61,089 nt of DNA, taken from QHXW01 sp035297145 (GTDB taxonomy: Bacteria; Acidobacteriota; Terriglobia; Bryobacterales; Bryobacteraceae). A program made the position numbers and the translations under genes. The notes under the pieces were generated by a model, which saw only the letters and a program-made list of their open reading frames with translations, had not been told where the DNA came from and did not search any database. This document shows positions 15,789 to 24,709 of this stretch, in pieces. Location of the stretch: positions 1 through 61,089 of the forward strand of contig DATGZN010000059.1 in assembly GCA_035297145.1 (NCBI GenBank), written 5' to 3'. How positions within the stretch are numbered: position 1 is the first letter of the stretch; each line of letters opens with the position of its first letter.

Positions 15789-16442
15789 TTACGTGCGCAA
15801 CCCCCAATCGTCCGCATGTTCTTGCAGTGCAACGCGCACCAACTGGCTTCGCGTGCGGACGCCGGTTTTGGCAAACAACTGCTGGAGGGCCGACTTCACC
15901 GATGCCTCGGACAAATTGAGGCGGGCCGCGATTTCTTTGTTACTCAAGCCTTCGAATACGGTCAGCAGCACCTGCCGTTCCCGGTCGGTCAGTTGCTTTC
16001 GCCGCTCGCGCTCATGTGTGCGATCCACCGCCTGAACGATGGCTTGAATACAGCGCTGATCGATCCAGGTTTCGCCGGCAATCACCTTGCGAATGGCCTC
16101 GCTCAGCAACGCCGGGGAACTGCTTTTGAGGAAGATGCCGCAGACTCCGTAGCCGAGGGCACGAACGGAATCGGCATCGGTCATGCCTGCCGTTACGATG
16201 AAGATGCGGCCGGTATATCCGGCGTCGCGCGCCTTGCGGATAAACTCGAACCCATATTCTTCGCCGAGATCGTAGTCGAGCAGCACCAGGTCGATGGGCT
16301 CGCGGGCGAGGTACTGAAGAGCCTGGCCGGAGGTCGCACAGTGGGCGACCATCTGGAAGTCGGGCTCAGTGTCGAGCAGCCGGCTGAGGCTCTCCCGAAA
16401 CAGCGTGTGATCGTCGAGCAACAGCAGGCGGGTTTTCACCAT
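15789..16442 (-). CDS. NarL/FixJ-type response regulator
   Basis: A 217-residue two-domain regulator. The receiver domain (1-120) opens RLLLLDDHTLFRES with the acidic pair and has the phosphoacceptor Asp56 in LVLLDYDLGEE. The C-terminal LuxR-type helix-turn-helix (about 145-205) reads LTDRERQVLLTVFEGLSNKE and then IAARLNLSEASVKSALQQLF. It should bind DNA as a phosphorylated dimer. The ATG at 16442 lies inside the end of the upstream histidine kinase gene (77-base overlap), which strongly suggests the two form a cognate pair. No target operon can be assigned; the divergent RND operon beyond the kinase is a candidate. Confidence 0.9.
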   Translation of the reverse strand: MVKTRLLLLDDHTLFRESLSRLLDTEPDFQMVAHCATSGQALQYLAREPIDLVLLDYDLGEEYGFEFIRKARDAGYTGRIFIVTAGMTDADSVRALGYGVCGIFLKSSSPALLSEAIRKVIAGETWIDQRCIQAIVQAVDRTHERERRKQLTDRERQVLLTVFEGLSNKEIAARLNLSEASVKSALQQLFAKTGVRTRSQLVRVALQEHADDWGLRT

Positions 16443-17874
16443 GTTCCGTTTCCAAAGGCCGTTCCGGCTGGTCCCAGACGGGAGCGAGGACGACCGCAAA
16501 GCAGCATCCAGTCTCGCGCGGCTCGTACTTAATATCACCTTGAAAAGCTCGCACGAAAGCCCGCGACAGATATAAGCCCAGTCCGTTCGCGTTGGCGCCC
16601 GGCTGAAAGGGCTTGAACAACTGATCCGGCGCGGCGACGCCGCGTCCGCTATCGATGAATCGCGCAACCAGGGCGCTGCCATCCAGACACACGTTTACCG
16701 TCAGTTCCTTGCGCGGCTGATTCTCCATGGCGCGCTGGCTGTTCTTGGTGATGTTCAGAAACGCCTGCAAAAGCGCTTGAGGCTCCGCGGAAACCAGAGG
16801 GAGCGATTCCGGTACTTCCCATCGAATCGAAATGCCGGACTCGCGAAAGGAAGGCTCGATCACGATTCGCAGATCCTCGAGAACCGGGTGTATGTCGATG
16901 CGATCGGTCTCGGCCTGTCTGGTTTGCTGTAGCTCGAGCCCTGCCATCCTGCCAAGGCCCTCCACCAAAGAGCCGAGCGCTCGAAAATCCTCACTGCGGG
17001 ACAGCCGCTCGTTCCGTGCAAGCTTGGCGTGGACAGCCCCGATGGCGCCGCACATGTTTCGGATTTCATGACAAACGGCGCCCACCAGGATCTTAGAGGC
17101 TGCGTGCAACTGCTGCAGACTGAATTCCTCCCGCTCCCGCAAGTCTTCCGAGGCGTCGAATACAACCGCGGCAAGTCTCGGGCCGGATTCCGTCCGGTAA
17201 GTTGAGAACCAGATGTGGGCCAGCAAAACTTCGCCGTTCCGCCGCCATCCCCGGCACTCCATCACGGTTCGAAAGGCTTGTGTGTCCGCCGTGATGGGTG
17301 GAACGACCGCTAACGCAGGAAAATATTTGGAAATGTATTGCCCTGCCAACTCGTGTGACTCCATGCCGAGAAGGCGGTGGGCAGCGTCATTCGCCAACAG
17401 AACTTTGCCGCTGCCATCCAGAGTGAAGATCGTAGCTGGACTACTTTCGATCAAAAACCTCAGCTGCTCCTCAGCCTCGCGGCGCAAACCGACCTCTTTT
17501 TCAATCTCCGCCAGATGCTGATTGGCCAGCCGGCGGTTGCGGGCGGCCTCGAAGACAAATAATCCCGTGCCAAAGAAAGCCGCAAAGGTAAGGATCAGAC
17601 GCGGAATGCCGACGGCTGGCGCCCAGGGAAACGAACCGAACTCCTCACTGAGGCCGGTATAGAGAGCGGCAACCAGTGCAATCTGCCACCGGTTAAGGCA
17701 GCCGCCCACCATCAGCATGGGGAACAAATAGAGAAAACCGAAGGAAATATTGACGTCGAAGCGCCAGTCAATGACGGCCACGACGGTGGTGAGCAGTCCC
17801 GCGCGCAGCAATACCGCAACCCTGCCCCCCTGCAGGAAGCGCAAGAACAGTTGCTGCGGCTTTCTTTGCTGCAA
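16366..17874 (-). CDS. Membrane PAS-domain sensor histidine kinase
   Basis: A 502-residue sensor kinase. Residues about 15-110 hold several membrane helices (VAVLLRAGLLTTVVAVIDW, FLYLFPMLMVGG, LILTFAAFFGTGLFVFE). A PAS domain follows (about 140-255, FLIESSPATIFTLDGSGKVL). The HisKA segment has VCHEIRNMCGAIG with phospho-His269. The HATPase domain shows FLNITKNSQRAM (N box), DSGRGVA (G1) and NGLGLYLSRAFV (G2). The start is a TTG at 17874 with AGGA eight bases upstream; no ATG exists in frame. The last 24 residues extend past the ATPase fold and overlap the regulator gene by 77 bases. The signal is unknown. Confidence 0.88.
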   Translation of the reverse strand: MQQRKPQQLFLRFLQGGRVAVLLRAGLLTTVVAVIDWRFDVNISFGFLYLFPMLMVGGCLNRWQIALVAALYTGLSEEFGSFPWAPAVGIPRLILTFAAFFGTGLFVFEAARNRRLANQHLAEIEKEVGLRREAEEQLRFLIESSPATIFTLDGSGKVLLANDAAHRLLGMESHELAGQYISKYFPALAVVPPITADTQAFRTVMECRGWRRNGEVLLAHIWFSTYRTESGPRLAAVVFDASEDLREREEFSLQQLHAASKILVGAVCHEIRNMCGAIGAVHAKLARNERLSRSEDFRALGSLVEGLGRMAGLELQQTRQAETDRIDIHPVLEDLRIVIEPSFRESGISIRWEVPESLPLVSAEPQALLQAFLNITKNSQRAMENQPRKELTVNVCLDGSALVARFIDSGRGVAAPDQLFKPFQPGANANGLGLYLSRAFVRAFQGDIKYEPRETGCCFAVVLAPVWDQPERPLETEHGENPPAVARRSHAVSGEPQPAARH

Positions 17875-18221
17875 TGAGATCCTGTCGTCTTCATTCTAGA
17901 GGAACGGCAAAATCGACGCTCGGTATCCATCGGCTATCCAAAAGATCCAATCGAAAGACAGTTCGGCTCTGGACAAACGATTGATGGAGCGGCGGAAGCT
18001 GCGGCACCTAAACTGTTGAGTGAACTACCCTGTCCAGCAGATCCGGAGTGAAGTGCTCCGCTTGACAGCAGAAACTCCGATGTCCCCGAGGCGTATCCGC
18101 AAAAAGCAAACCACGTTCCCCTCCCTCCCTTACTGGGGATCGATTCTTGCCTCCTTCGTACTGCGCCCGCCCGCCGTACCTCGAACACGGGGAGAAACCG
18201 CGACAAAGGGCGAGGGAGCCC
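17875..18221. other. Divergent intergenic region between sensor kinase and RND operon
   Basis: This 347-base stretch separates the minus-strand kinase from the plus-strand efflux operon. It contains CGGAG-tgaagtg-CTCCG (about 18044-18060), a short inverted repeat, and TTGACA at 18062-18067, but no convincing -10 box 16-18 bases further on. No gene is supported. A regulator of the efflux operon could bind here. Confidence 0.3.
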
Positions 18222-19520
18222 ATGCCGGCTGAGGTTTTCACATATCGCATTTGCCTGGCCGGCCGTTTTTCACTGGTACTTTTCGTCACAATCGGATTCA
18301 CCGGGAACGCATTGGCTCAGACGGCCTTTACCTGGGAGCAAATCAAGGACAGGTTTGAGGCTACCAACCCAACCTTGAAGGCCGCTCAGCTCAACATCGA
18401 TGAATCTCGGGCGGCCGAAATAACGGCTTACCTGCGGCCTAATCCGGATTTCACTCTGACGGCGGATGGGGTTCAAATCAGTCGCAACACTGGAGTCTGG
18501 CGTCCTTTCCAAGGCGTTGTGGAAACACCCGCCTTTAGTTATCTGCACGAACGCCAGCACAAGCGCGAGTTGCGGCTGGATCAGGCCAAGGAATCTACCG
18601 CGGTCGCCGAATCGACTTATCTGGACCAGGCGCGCGGTCTGCTCTTCAACCTCCAGACTGCGTTCGTCCAAACATTGCAAGCGAAAGCCGTACTTCAGAA
18701 CGCGAAAGAGAACCTGGCTTACTGGGATCGGGAACTCGACGTGAATCGCACGCGGTTCCAGGCGGGCGACCTCGCCCAGGTGGATCTGTATCGCTTGAAG
18801 CTGCAGCGCGTCCAGTTCGAATCGGACTATGAAACAGCAGTCGTGAATCTTCGGACGGCCAAGATCCAGCTTCTGATGCTCATCAACGACCGAACGCCGA
18901 TTGAGCGGTTCGACGTCACCGGCCGGTTCGATTTCACCGATGAGCTAAGACCGCTCGAGGAGTTCCGGCGCATCGCACTCGACGCCCGGCCGGACCTGAA
19001 AGCCTCTGTCCAGAACGTGGAATTAGCCAAGATCACGCACCACCTTGCCGTCGCCAACGGCTCGACTGACCCGACGTTCAGCATCTGGTGGTCACACAAT
19101 CCTTCATTCGCCAACCCTTTTGCCAACGAAACCATTGGTGGGAGTGTCAGCATCCCGTTGCGCATTTTTGACCGGAATCAGGGCCAAAAAGCACTAACTC
19201 AGATCGACATCGGCCGTAATGAGCGATTGCGGGATGCCAATGAAGCCCTGGTCTACAGCGACGTGGATTCCGCCTACTGGACGCTGGTCCAGAACATCAA
19301 TCTTCTGAAACCTTACAAGACAGAGTACCTGCAGCTGGCGACCGATGTTCGCGACAAAATATCCTTTTCCTTCAAGAACGGTGGGGCGTCATTGCTCGAT
19401 TATCTGGACGCGGAGAAGTCTTACCGGGACACGCGACTGGCCTATCTGAATCTGATTGGTTCGTACTTGACCGCCGCGGCGCAAATGAACATGGCCGCGG
19501 GCCGGGAGGTTGTGCAGTGA
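18222..19520 (+). CDS. TolC/CzcC-type outer membrane efflux protein
   Basis: A 432-residue outer-membrane factor with a signal peptide (LVLFVTIGFTGNALAQ) and the repeated helical-barrel pattern of TolC family proteins, seen twice: LNIDESRAAEITAYLRPNPD / FQAGDLAQVDLYRLKLQRVQ and the later DIGRNERLRDANEALVYSDV / GGASLLDYLDAEKSYRDTRL. It would form the exit duct of a tripartite pump. The ATG at 18222 has GAGGGAG upstream; a longer frame from 18147 is rejected because its extra residues precede the signal peptide. Its stop overlaps the GTG start of the adaptor gene by four bases, so the pump genes form one operon. Confidence 0.88.
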   Translation: MPAEVFTYRICLAGRFSLVLFVTIGFTGNALAQTAFTWEQIKDRFEATNPTLKAAQLNIDESRAAEITAYLRPNPDFTLTADGVQISRNTGVWRPFQGVVETPAFSYLHERQHKRELRLDQAKESTAVAESTYLDQARGLLFNLQTAFVQTLQAKAVLQNAKENLAYWDRELDVNRTRFQAGDLAQVDLYRLKLQRVQFESDYETAVVNLRTAKIQLLMLINDRTPIERFDVTGRFDFTDELRPLEEFRRIALDARPDLKASVQNVELAKITHHLAVANGSTDPTFSIWWSHNPSFANPFANETIGGSVSIPLRIFDRNQGQKALTQIDIGRNERLRDANEALVYSDVDSAYWTLVQNINLLKPYKTEYLQLATDVRDKISFSFKNGGASLLDYLDAEKSYRDTRLAYLNLIGSYLTAAAQMNMAAGREVVQ

Positions 19521-20653
19521 ATCGCCTACTAATTTTTGAAGTAACTGTGTGTTTAGGTTCGTGCCTGCTCATCAGCGGATGCGATCGGAAGGTCGCGGCC
19601 CAGGAAGGAGGCACAGGCGCAGTCCCCACGGTAGTGCAGCCCGACCTGGATTCCAACAACTTCAAGGTGGATCGCCCGGAACAGTTTCCGCTGGCGACGG
19701 CAGGTGAGCACGTGGCCGCACCCGAGCTGAACGCAACCGGAGTCGTGAATCCCGACGTCTCGCGGCAGGTGCCGGTGCCGTCGCTCGCTACAGGGCGAAT
19801 CGTGGAAATCGACGCGCGGCTCGGCGATGAGGTGAAAAAGGGCCAGCTGTTGTTCAAAGTGAGAAGCCCCGACGTCGCGGGCGCGTTTTCCAATTATCGG
19901 CAGGCCGTGAAGAACGAGGAATTGACGAAGATCCAACTCAACCGCGCCAACATTCTACTCGAGCACGGCGCGATTCCCAAAAGCACCCAGGAAATAGCTC
20001 AGAACGCCGAGGACGACAACGTGGTTGTTCTTGAGACCGCCAAGGAACAACTCGCGCATCTTGGGGTCGACCCCAACCACCCGACGGGCATTGTCGAAGT
20101 TTTCGCTCCGGTATCGGGAACCATCACAGACCAGCAAATCACCGATCAATCCGGCGTCCAGGCGCTCACGCCGCCCAACCCGTTCACGATTTCGGACATG
20201 TCACGTGTGTGGATCATCTGCGATGTGTGGGAGAACAACATGCCGCAGGTCCACATCGGGGAGTACGCGGATATACATCTGGCCGCCTATCCGAACCGGG
20301 TGCTGAAAGCGCGGATTAGCAATATCCTGCCGATCATGGATCCCAGCATTCGGACCGCAAAAGTCCGCCTTGAAGTAGAGAATCCGGGTCTCATGCGCAT
20401 AGGGATGTTTGTCACAGCCACTTTCCACGGTCAACAGGCGGAAAAGCACGCGACCGTGCCGGCCACCGCGATCCTGCACCTGCACGACCGTGAGTGGGTT
20501 TATGTGCCGTTGGGCAATGGCCGCTTCCGGCGCCAGGAAGTCGTTGCCGGGAACACGCTTGCCGACAACACGCAGGAGGTAGTCTCCGGCCTGAAGCCTG
20601 GTGACCAGGTAATTACGAACGCACTCGTGCTCCAGAACACGGTGGAGCAATAA
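19517..20653 (+). CDS. RND efflux periplasmic adaptor (CzcB/CusB-like)
   Basis: A 378-residue membrane-fusion protein with a lipoprotein-type N-terminus (CLGSCLLISGCDRK). The lipoyl-like domain is split around a helical hairpin (VPSLATGRIVEIDARLGDEV, KKGQLLFKVRSPDV, then AKEQLAHLGVD and FAPVSGTITDQQITDQSGV). The beta-barrel and membrane-proximal domains follow (FTISDMSRVWIICDVWENNM, VPATAILHLHDREWVYVPLG). It joins the RND pump to the outer-membrane duct. Translation starts at a GTG that overlaps the previous stop, and the pump gene starts three bases after its stop. No Met- or His-rich metal-binding extension is visible. Confidence 0.9.
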   Translation: MNRLLIFEVTVCLGSCLLISGCDRKVAAQEGGTGAVPTVVQPDLDSNNFKVDRPEQFPLATAGEHVAAPELNATGVVNPDVSRQVPVPSLATGRIVEIDARLGDEVKKGQLLFKVRSPDVAGAFSNYRQAVKNEELTKIQLNRANILLEHGAIPKSTQEIAQNAEDDNVVVLETAKEQLAHLGVDPNHPTGIVEVFAPVSGTITDQQITDQSGVQALTPPNPFTISDMSRVWIICDVWENNMPQVHIGEYADIHLAAYPNRVLKARISNILPIMDPSIRTAKVRLEVENPGLMRIGMFVTATFHGQQAEKHATVPATAILHLHDREWVYVPLGNGRFRRQEVVAGNTLADNTQEVVSGLKPGDQVITNALVLQNTVEQ

Positions 20654-20656
20654 ATA

Positions 20657-23600
20657 ATGATTCGCCGAGTCGTTGACGCCGCACTCGACAAACGCCTCTT
20701 CGTTTTGGCTTTCGCTGTCCTCCTGATCATCGGGGGGGTCGCCGCGTTCCGGGCTCTTCCAATAGAGGCATATCCGGACGTCGCGGACAATTACGTTGAG
20801 GTCATCACGCAGTGGCCGGGAATCTCTGCCGAGCAAATCGAGCAACAAGTTACGATTCCGCTTGAGATCGTGATGAACGGCATCCCGCACGTAACCCATT
20901 TGCGGTCGTTCTCGCTGTTCGGCCTCTCCGACTTGAAGCTCATTTTTGATGACGAGGAGGAGAATTTCCGCAACCGCGAGCGGGCGCTCGAGCGGCTTTC
21001 ACAAGTCACTCTTCCGGCGGGTGTAGTGCCGCAGTTGGGCACGGACTGGAGCCCTGCCGGTCAGATTTATTTCTTCACCCTGCACAGCTCGAATCCGGCG
21101 TATGACGTCATGGAGCTGAAGTCGATCGAAGACTGGGTAGTGGAGAAGAATTTCAAGGCGGTTCCCAACATCGTCGACGTGGCCAGTTTCGGCGGGCCCA
21201 CTCGCGAATACCAGGTTCGTGTCGACCCCGAAAAGCTGATCTCCTACGGACTCAGCATCGGCCAAGTGGAGCAACAGCTCACCAACAATAATGCCAATGC
21301 TGGTGGAAGCTTCATCGAAGCTGGTTTGCAGCAGATCAATATTCGAGAAGTGGGTCTGGTCCGGAATACTCACGACATCGAGAACACCGTAATTCTGACA
21401 AAAAATGGCACACCGCTCCGCATCAAGGATATTGCCGTGGTTGCACAGGGCCCAAAGATACGCCTGGGCCAATTTGCGCGGGCGATCCGGCGCGAGGACG
21501 GACGGCTCATCGATAACGACGATGTCGTCTCGGGTATCGTGCTCCTGCGAAAGGACGCTGAGGCTGATGCGGCGTTGCAGGGCATTCACCAGAAAGTTGC
21601 GGAGCTGAACGATCACATCCTGCCTGCCGGTGTGAAGATTGATCCACTCATCGACCGCAGCGATCTGGTGCGCTTCACCACGCATACCGTGCTGCACAAT
21701 CTGACCGAGGGTTTCATCCTGGTCACGATTATTCTCATGCTGTTCCTGGGAAACGTGCGCGCCGCTCTTATTGTTGCCATCACCATTCCGTTCTCTTTGT
21801 TGTTCGCGTCCATTTGCCTGCAATTTAGGCAGATTCCGGCAAACCTCCTGTCACTCGGGGCTTTGGATTTCGGGATGGTCGTGGATGGGGCGGTGGTGAT
21901 GGTCGAAAACATCGTCCGCCACATAGGCCATCAGGAGCGGGTCACCAAGTCGGTTCGCGACAGAATTCGCGACGCCGCGCATGAGGTGCAGCGGCCGGTC
22001 TTCTACGCCATCACGATCATCATCACCGCCTATTTGCCCATTTTTACTCTCCAGAGGGTGGAGGGCCGGCTGTTCCGGCCGATGGCCTGGACCGTGGGCT
22101 TCGCGCTTCTGGGCGCGGTCGTATTCTCGATGACGGTCGCACCAGTCCTGGCCAGTTTTGTGTTTCGCAAAGAGACACCCGAATGGGAGAATCCAGTGCT
22201 TGTCTGGATTACGAAGGGCTACCGCGTTGCAGTTGCCTGGTCTGTTCACCATCTTTGGGTGATGGTGGGCATCTCGGTTGTTGCCGTATGTTGCAGTCTT
22301 TATCTCGCGCTCGGCGGAGCGATTGGCTCAGAATTTTTGCCGCACCTGGATGAAGGTGCGCTATGGGTGCGCGGCACTCTTGCTCCCAGCACCGGACCCA
22401 CTGAAGGCATCCGGCTATCGAACCAGGCTCGGATCATCCTCTGCTCATTTCCCGAAGTGAGCCAGTGTTCCAGTCAAACTGGTCGTCCGGATGATGGAAC
22501 CGATACTACCGGATTTTCTAATACGGAGTACTTCGCCGATTTGAAACCCAAGGAGCAGTGGCGGCCGGCATTTCATCAGAATAAAGAAGAGGTGATTGCC
22601 GCCATGAACCACGAGCTGGAGAAACTACCGGGCGTGGTCTGGGGCTTCTCGCAGCCGATCGCCGACAACATGGAAGAAGCGGTCAGCGGTGTCAAGGGAC
22701 AGCTCGCCACCAAGATCTATGGCGAGGACTTGCACGTTCTTGAGGCGAAAGCCGAACAGATTGTGAGCGTCATGCGCGAGGTCCGGGGAATCACAGACCT
22801 GGGGATTCTTCATGTAACCGGTCAGCCTAATGAGAACTTTGTCGTAGATCGTCTGCAAGCTGCGCGCTATCAAATCAACGTCGCGGACGTTCAGGACGCC
22901 ATTAACACCGCCGTGGGTGGGAATGCTCTGACCCAGGTATTACAGGGCGAGGCGCGTTACGACCTGGTGATGCGCTATCTGCCCCAGTTCCGCAGTACAA
23001 AAGAGGCGATTGAAAATATTCGTTTGCTGGCGCCCACAGGCGAGCGGGTTTCGCTCCGGCAACTCTGCAAAATCGAAGAACGGGACGAAGGTTCTGAAAT
23101 CTATCGCGAAGCGAACGAGCGCTATGTCCCGATTAAGTACAGCGTCCGAGGCCGTGACCTGGGCGGCGCGGTCGAAGAGGCGATTGAGAAGGTAAACAAG
23201 CAGGTTCACCTTCCGCGTGGCTATCACATCAAATGGGAAGGCGAATACGAAAGCGAAAAGCGCGCAGAGGCGCGCCTGTTGATTCTTGTTCCCTTGACCG
23301 TATTCTTCATTTTCCTGATTATCTATGGAGCCTTCGGCTCCGCCAAGTGGGCATGCCTGAATCTGGTCAATGTGGGCGTGGCGCGCGTGGGTGGACTGAT
23401 GGCGCTATACCTGACTGGGACGCACTTTAGCGTTTCATCCGGTGTTGGATTCATGGCTTTGTTTGGCGCTTCGATCCAGACGGGCGTCATCATGGTTGAA
23501 TACATTAATCAGTTGCGCTCGCGCGGCATGCCAATCGCCGAAGCGGCGATTGAAGGCGCCACACGCCGGCTGAGGCCGATCATGATGACCATGCTGGTAG

Positions 23601-23821
23601 CCACGCTGGGTCTGTTGCCGGCCGCGCTATCGCACGCGATCGGGTCCGATTCTCAGCGTCCCTTTGCGATTGTGGTGGTGGGAGGCTTGATCGCCGATCT
23701 CGCCATGAGCATTTTCCTGCTGCCTACTTTTTACGTCTGGTGGGCGCGTCCGACTGACCATCTGCCGCCGGTTGAGGAGGCGAGGAGCGTATACGAGTCA
23801 GGTAATGGTGCACACGAATAG
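20657..23821 (+). CDS. RND efflux pump of the heavy-metal (CzcA/CusA) type
   Basis: A 1054-residue inner-membrane proton-driven pump of normal length. It starts MIRRVVDAALDKRLFVLAFA, and the porter segments are recognisable (ALPIEAYPDVADNYVEVITQ). The proton-relay helix TM4 reads LDFGMVVDGAVVMVENIVRH, with the DFG...DGA...EN pattern of the divalent-cation branch of heavy-metal RND pumps (Co/Zn/Cd/Ni) rather than the Cu/Ag branch. The periplasmic region has VSGVKGQLATKIYGEDLHVL and the C-terminal half ends with GATRRLRPIMMTMLVATLGL. Metal specificity is an inference. It is the third gene of the operon, with the KDPG aldolase only 12 bases downstream. Confidence 0.92.
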   Translation: MIRRVVDAALDKRLFVLAFAVLLIIGGVAAFRALPIEAYPDVADNYVEVITQWPGISAEQIEQQVTIPLEIVMNGIPHVTHLRSFSLFGLSDLKLIFDDEEENFRNRERALERLSQVTLPAGVVPQLGTDWSPAGQIYFFTLHSSNPAYDVMELKSIEDWVVEKNFKAVPNIVDVASFGGPTREYQVRVDPEKLISYGLSIGQVEQQLTNNNANAGGSFIEAGLQQINIREVGLVRNTHDIENTVILTKNGTPLRIKDIAVVAQGPKIRLGQFARAIRREDGRLIDNDDVVSGIVLLRKDAEADAALQGIHQKVAELNDHILPAGVKIDPLIDRSDLVRFTTHTVLHNLTEGFILVTIILMLFLGNVRAALIVAITIPFSLLFASICLQFRQIPANLLSLGALDFGMVVDGAVVMVENIVRHIGHQERVTKSVRDRIRDAAHEVQRPVFYAITIIITAYLPIFTLQRVEGRLFRPMAWTVGFALLGAVVFSMTVAPVLASFVFRKETPEWENPVLVWITKGYRVAVAWSVHHLWVMVGISVVAVCCSLYLALGGAIGSEFLPHLDEGALWVRGTLAPSTGPTEGIRLSNQARIILCSFPEVSQCSSQTGRPDDGTDTTGFSNTEYFADLKPKEQWRPAFHQNKEEVIAAMNHELEKLPGVVWGFSQPIADNMEEAVSGVKGQLATKIYGEDLHVLEAKAEQIVSVMREVRGITDLGILHVTGQPNENFVVDRLQAARYQINVADVQDAINTAVGGNALTQVLQGEARYDLVMRYLPQFRSTKEAIENIRLLAPTGERVSLRQLCKIEERDEGSEIYREANERYVPIKYSVRGRDLGGAVEEAIEKVNKQVHLPRGYHIKWEGEYESEKRAEARLLILVPLTVFFIFLIIYGAFGSAKWACLNLVNVGVARVGGLMALYLTGTHFSVSSGVGFMALFGASIQTGVIMVEYINQLRSRGMPIAEAAIEGATRRLRPIMMTMLVATLGLLPAALSHAIGSDSQRPFAIVVVGGLIADLAMSIFLLPTFYVWWARPTDHLPPVEEARSVYESGNGAHE

Positions 23822-23833
23822 AATCATGAGCTT

Positions 23834-24490
23834 ATGAACAAAGAGACAATCCGCGCTCGGATAGAGCAGATCGGCATCATTCCCGCGATTCGTCTTTCCT
23901 CCGCTGAGGATGCTTTGTTTGCGGTCAAGGCAGTTGCGGACAGCGGGATTCCAATCGCGGAAGTAACGATGACGATTCCTGGAGCTGTCGAGGTAATTGC
24001 CGAGCTCACGCGCACCAGACCCGAGCTGATCGTCGGCGCGGGTACAGTCGTCGACATTGAAACGGCAGGCCGCTGCCTGGACGCTGGCGCTAAGTTTCTG
24101 TCCAGCCCCGGACTTAATATTGAAATCGTAGAGTTTGCCGTGAAGCACGGCGCGGTGGTCTTTCCAGGCGCATTGACGCCCACCGAAATTATGACCGCGT
24201 GGAAGGCAGGCTCGGACTTCGTCAAGGTTTTTCCGGTTTCGCTGCTCGGCGGCGCCAGTTACATCAAAGCCCTCAGGTCACCCTTTCCGGATACACGATT
24301 GATCGCCTCCGGAGGAGTAACGCAACGGAATACTGCTGATTTCATCCTGGCGGGAGCCGCTGCAGTGGGCATTGGCCGGGATTTGGTCTCTCCCGAGGCC
24401 GTCAAGCGGCGTGAAGTCGATTGGATTCGAGAACTGGCGGGACGCCTCTTGCAGATCGTGAAGGCCGCGCGCAGTCAAAAACCGGCGTGA
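23834..24490 (+). CDS. eda: KDPG/KHG aldolase
   Basis: A 218-residue class I aldolase of the Eda family. It opens TIRARIEQIGIIPAIRLSSA, has PIAEVTMTIPGAVEV with the catalytic Glu, LIVGAGTVVDIE, and the Schiff-base lysine in DFVKVFPVSLLGGASYIKAL, followed by the phosphate-binding turn ASGGVTQRNTADF. It splits 2-keto-3-deoxy-6-phosphogluconate (Entner-Doudoroff pathway) or the related 4-hydroxy-2-oxoglutarate to pyruvate plus aldehyde. It lies 12 bases behind the RND pump gene, an unusual partner, and no edd or dehydratase gene is nearby. It may simply read through from the efflux promoter. Confidence 0.88.
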   Translation: MNKETIRARIEQIGIIPAIRLSSAEDALFAVKAVADSGIPIAEVTMTIPGAVEVIAELTRTRPELIVGAGTVVDIETAGRCLDAGAKFLSSPGLNIEIVEFAVKHGAVVFPGALTPTEIMTAWKAGSDFVKVFPVSLLGGASYIKALRSPFPDTRLIASGGVTQRNTADFILAGAAAVGIGRDLVSPEAVKRREVDWIRELAGRLLQIVKAARSQKPA

Positions 24491-24709
24491 GCTTTGCGTC
24501 TGCTGGATGAGCACCCACCTTCGAGTCATGCTCGCGTAATATGAGCCACAAAGCCCAGCAGGTTCCGAGCATTGCGTCAAAACACCCATAGGGCGTTCCG
24601 CTTATAGCTTTCTAATCAAAACAAAACAATAGCGTTAGCAAAGTGGCGCAAAAGCTGCGATGTTTCCGCGCCATAAAGCACTGATACTCCAAGCTGTGGA
24701 GGCTACGCA

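Noticed and set aside
18062..18067. TTGACA as the promoter of the RND operon
   Set aside because: No -10 box lies at 16-18 bases, so the match alone is not enough.
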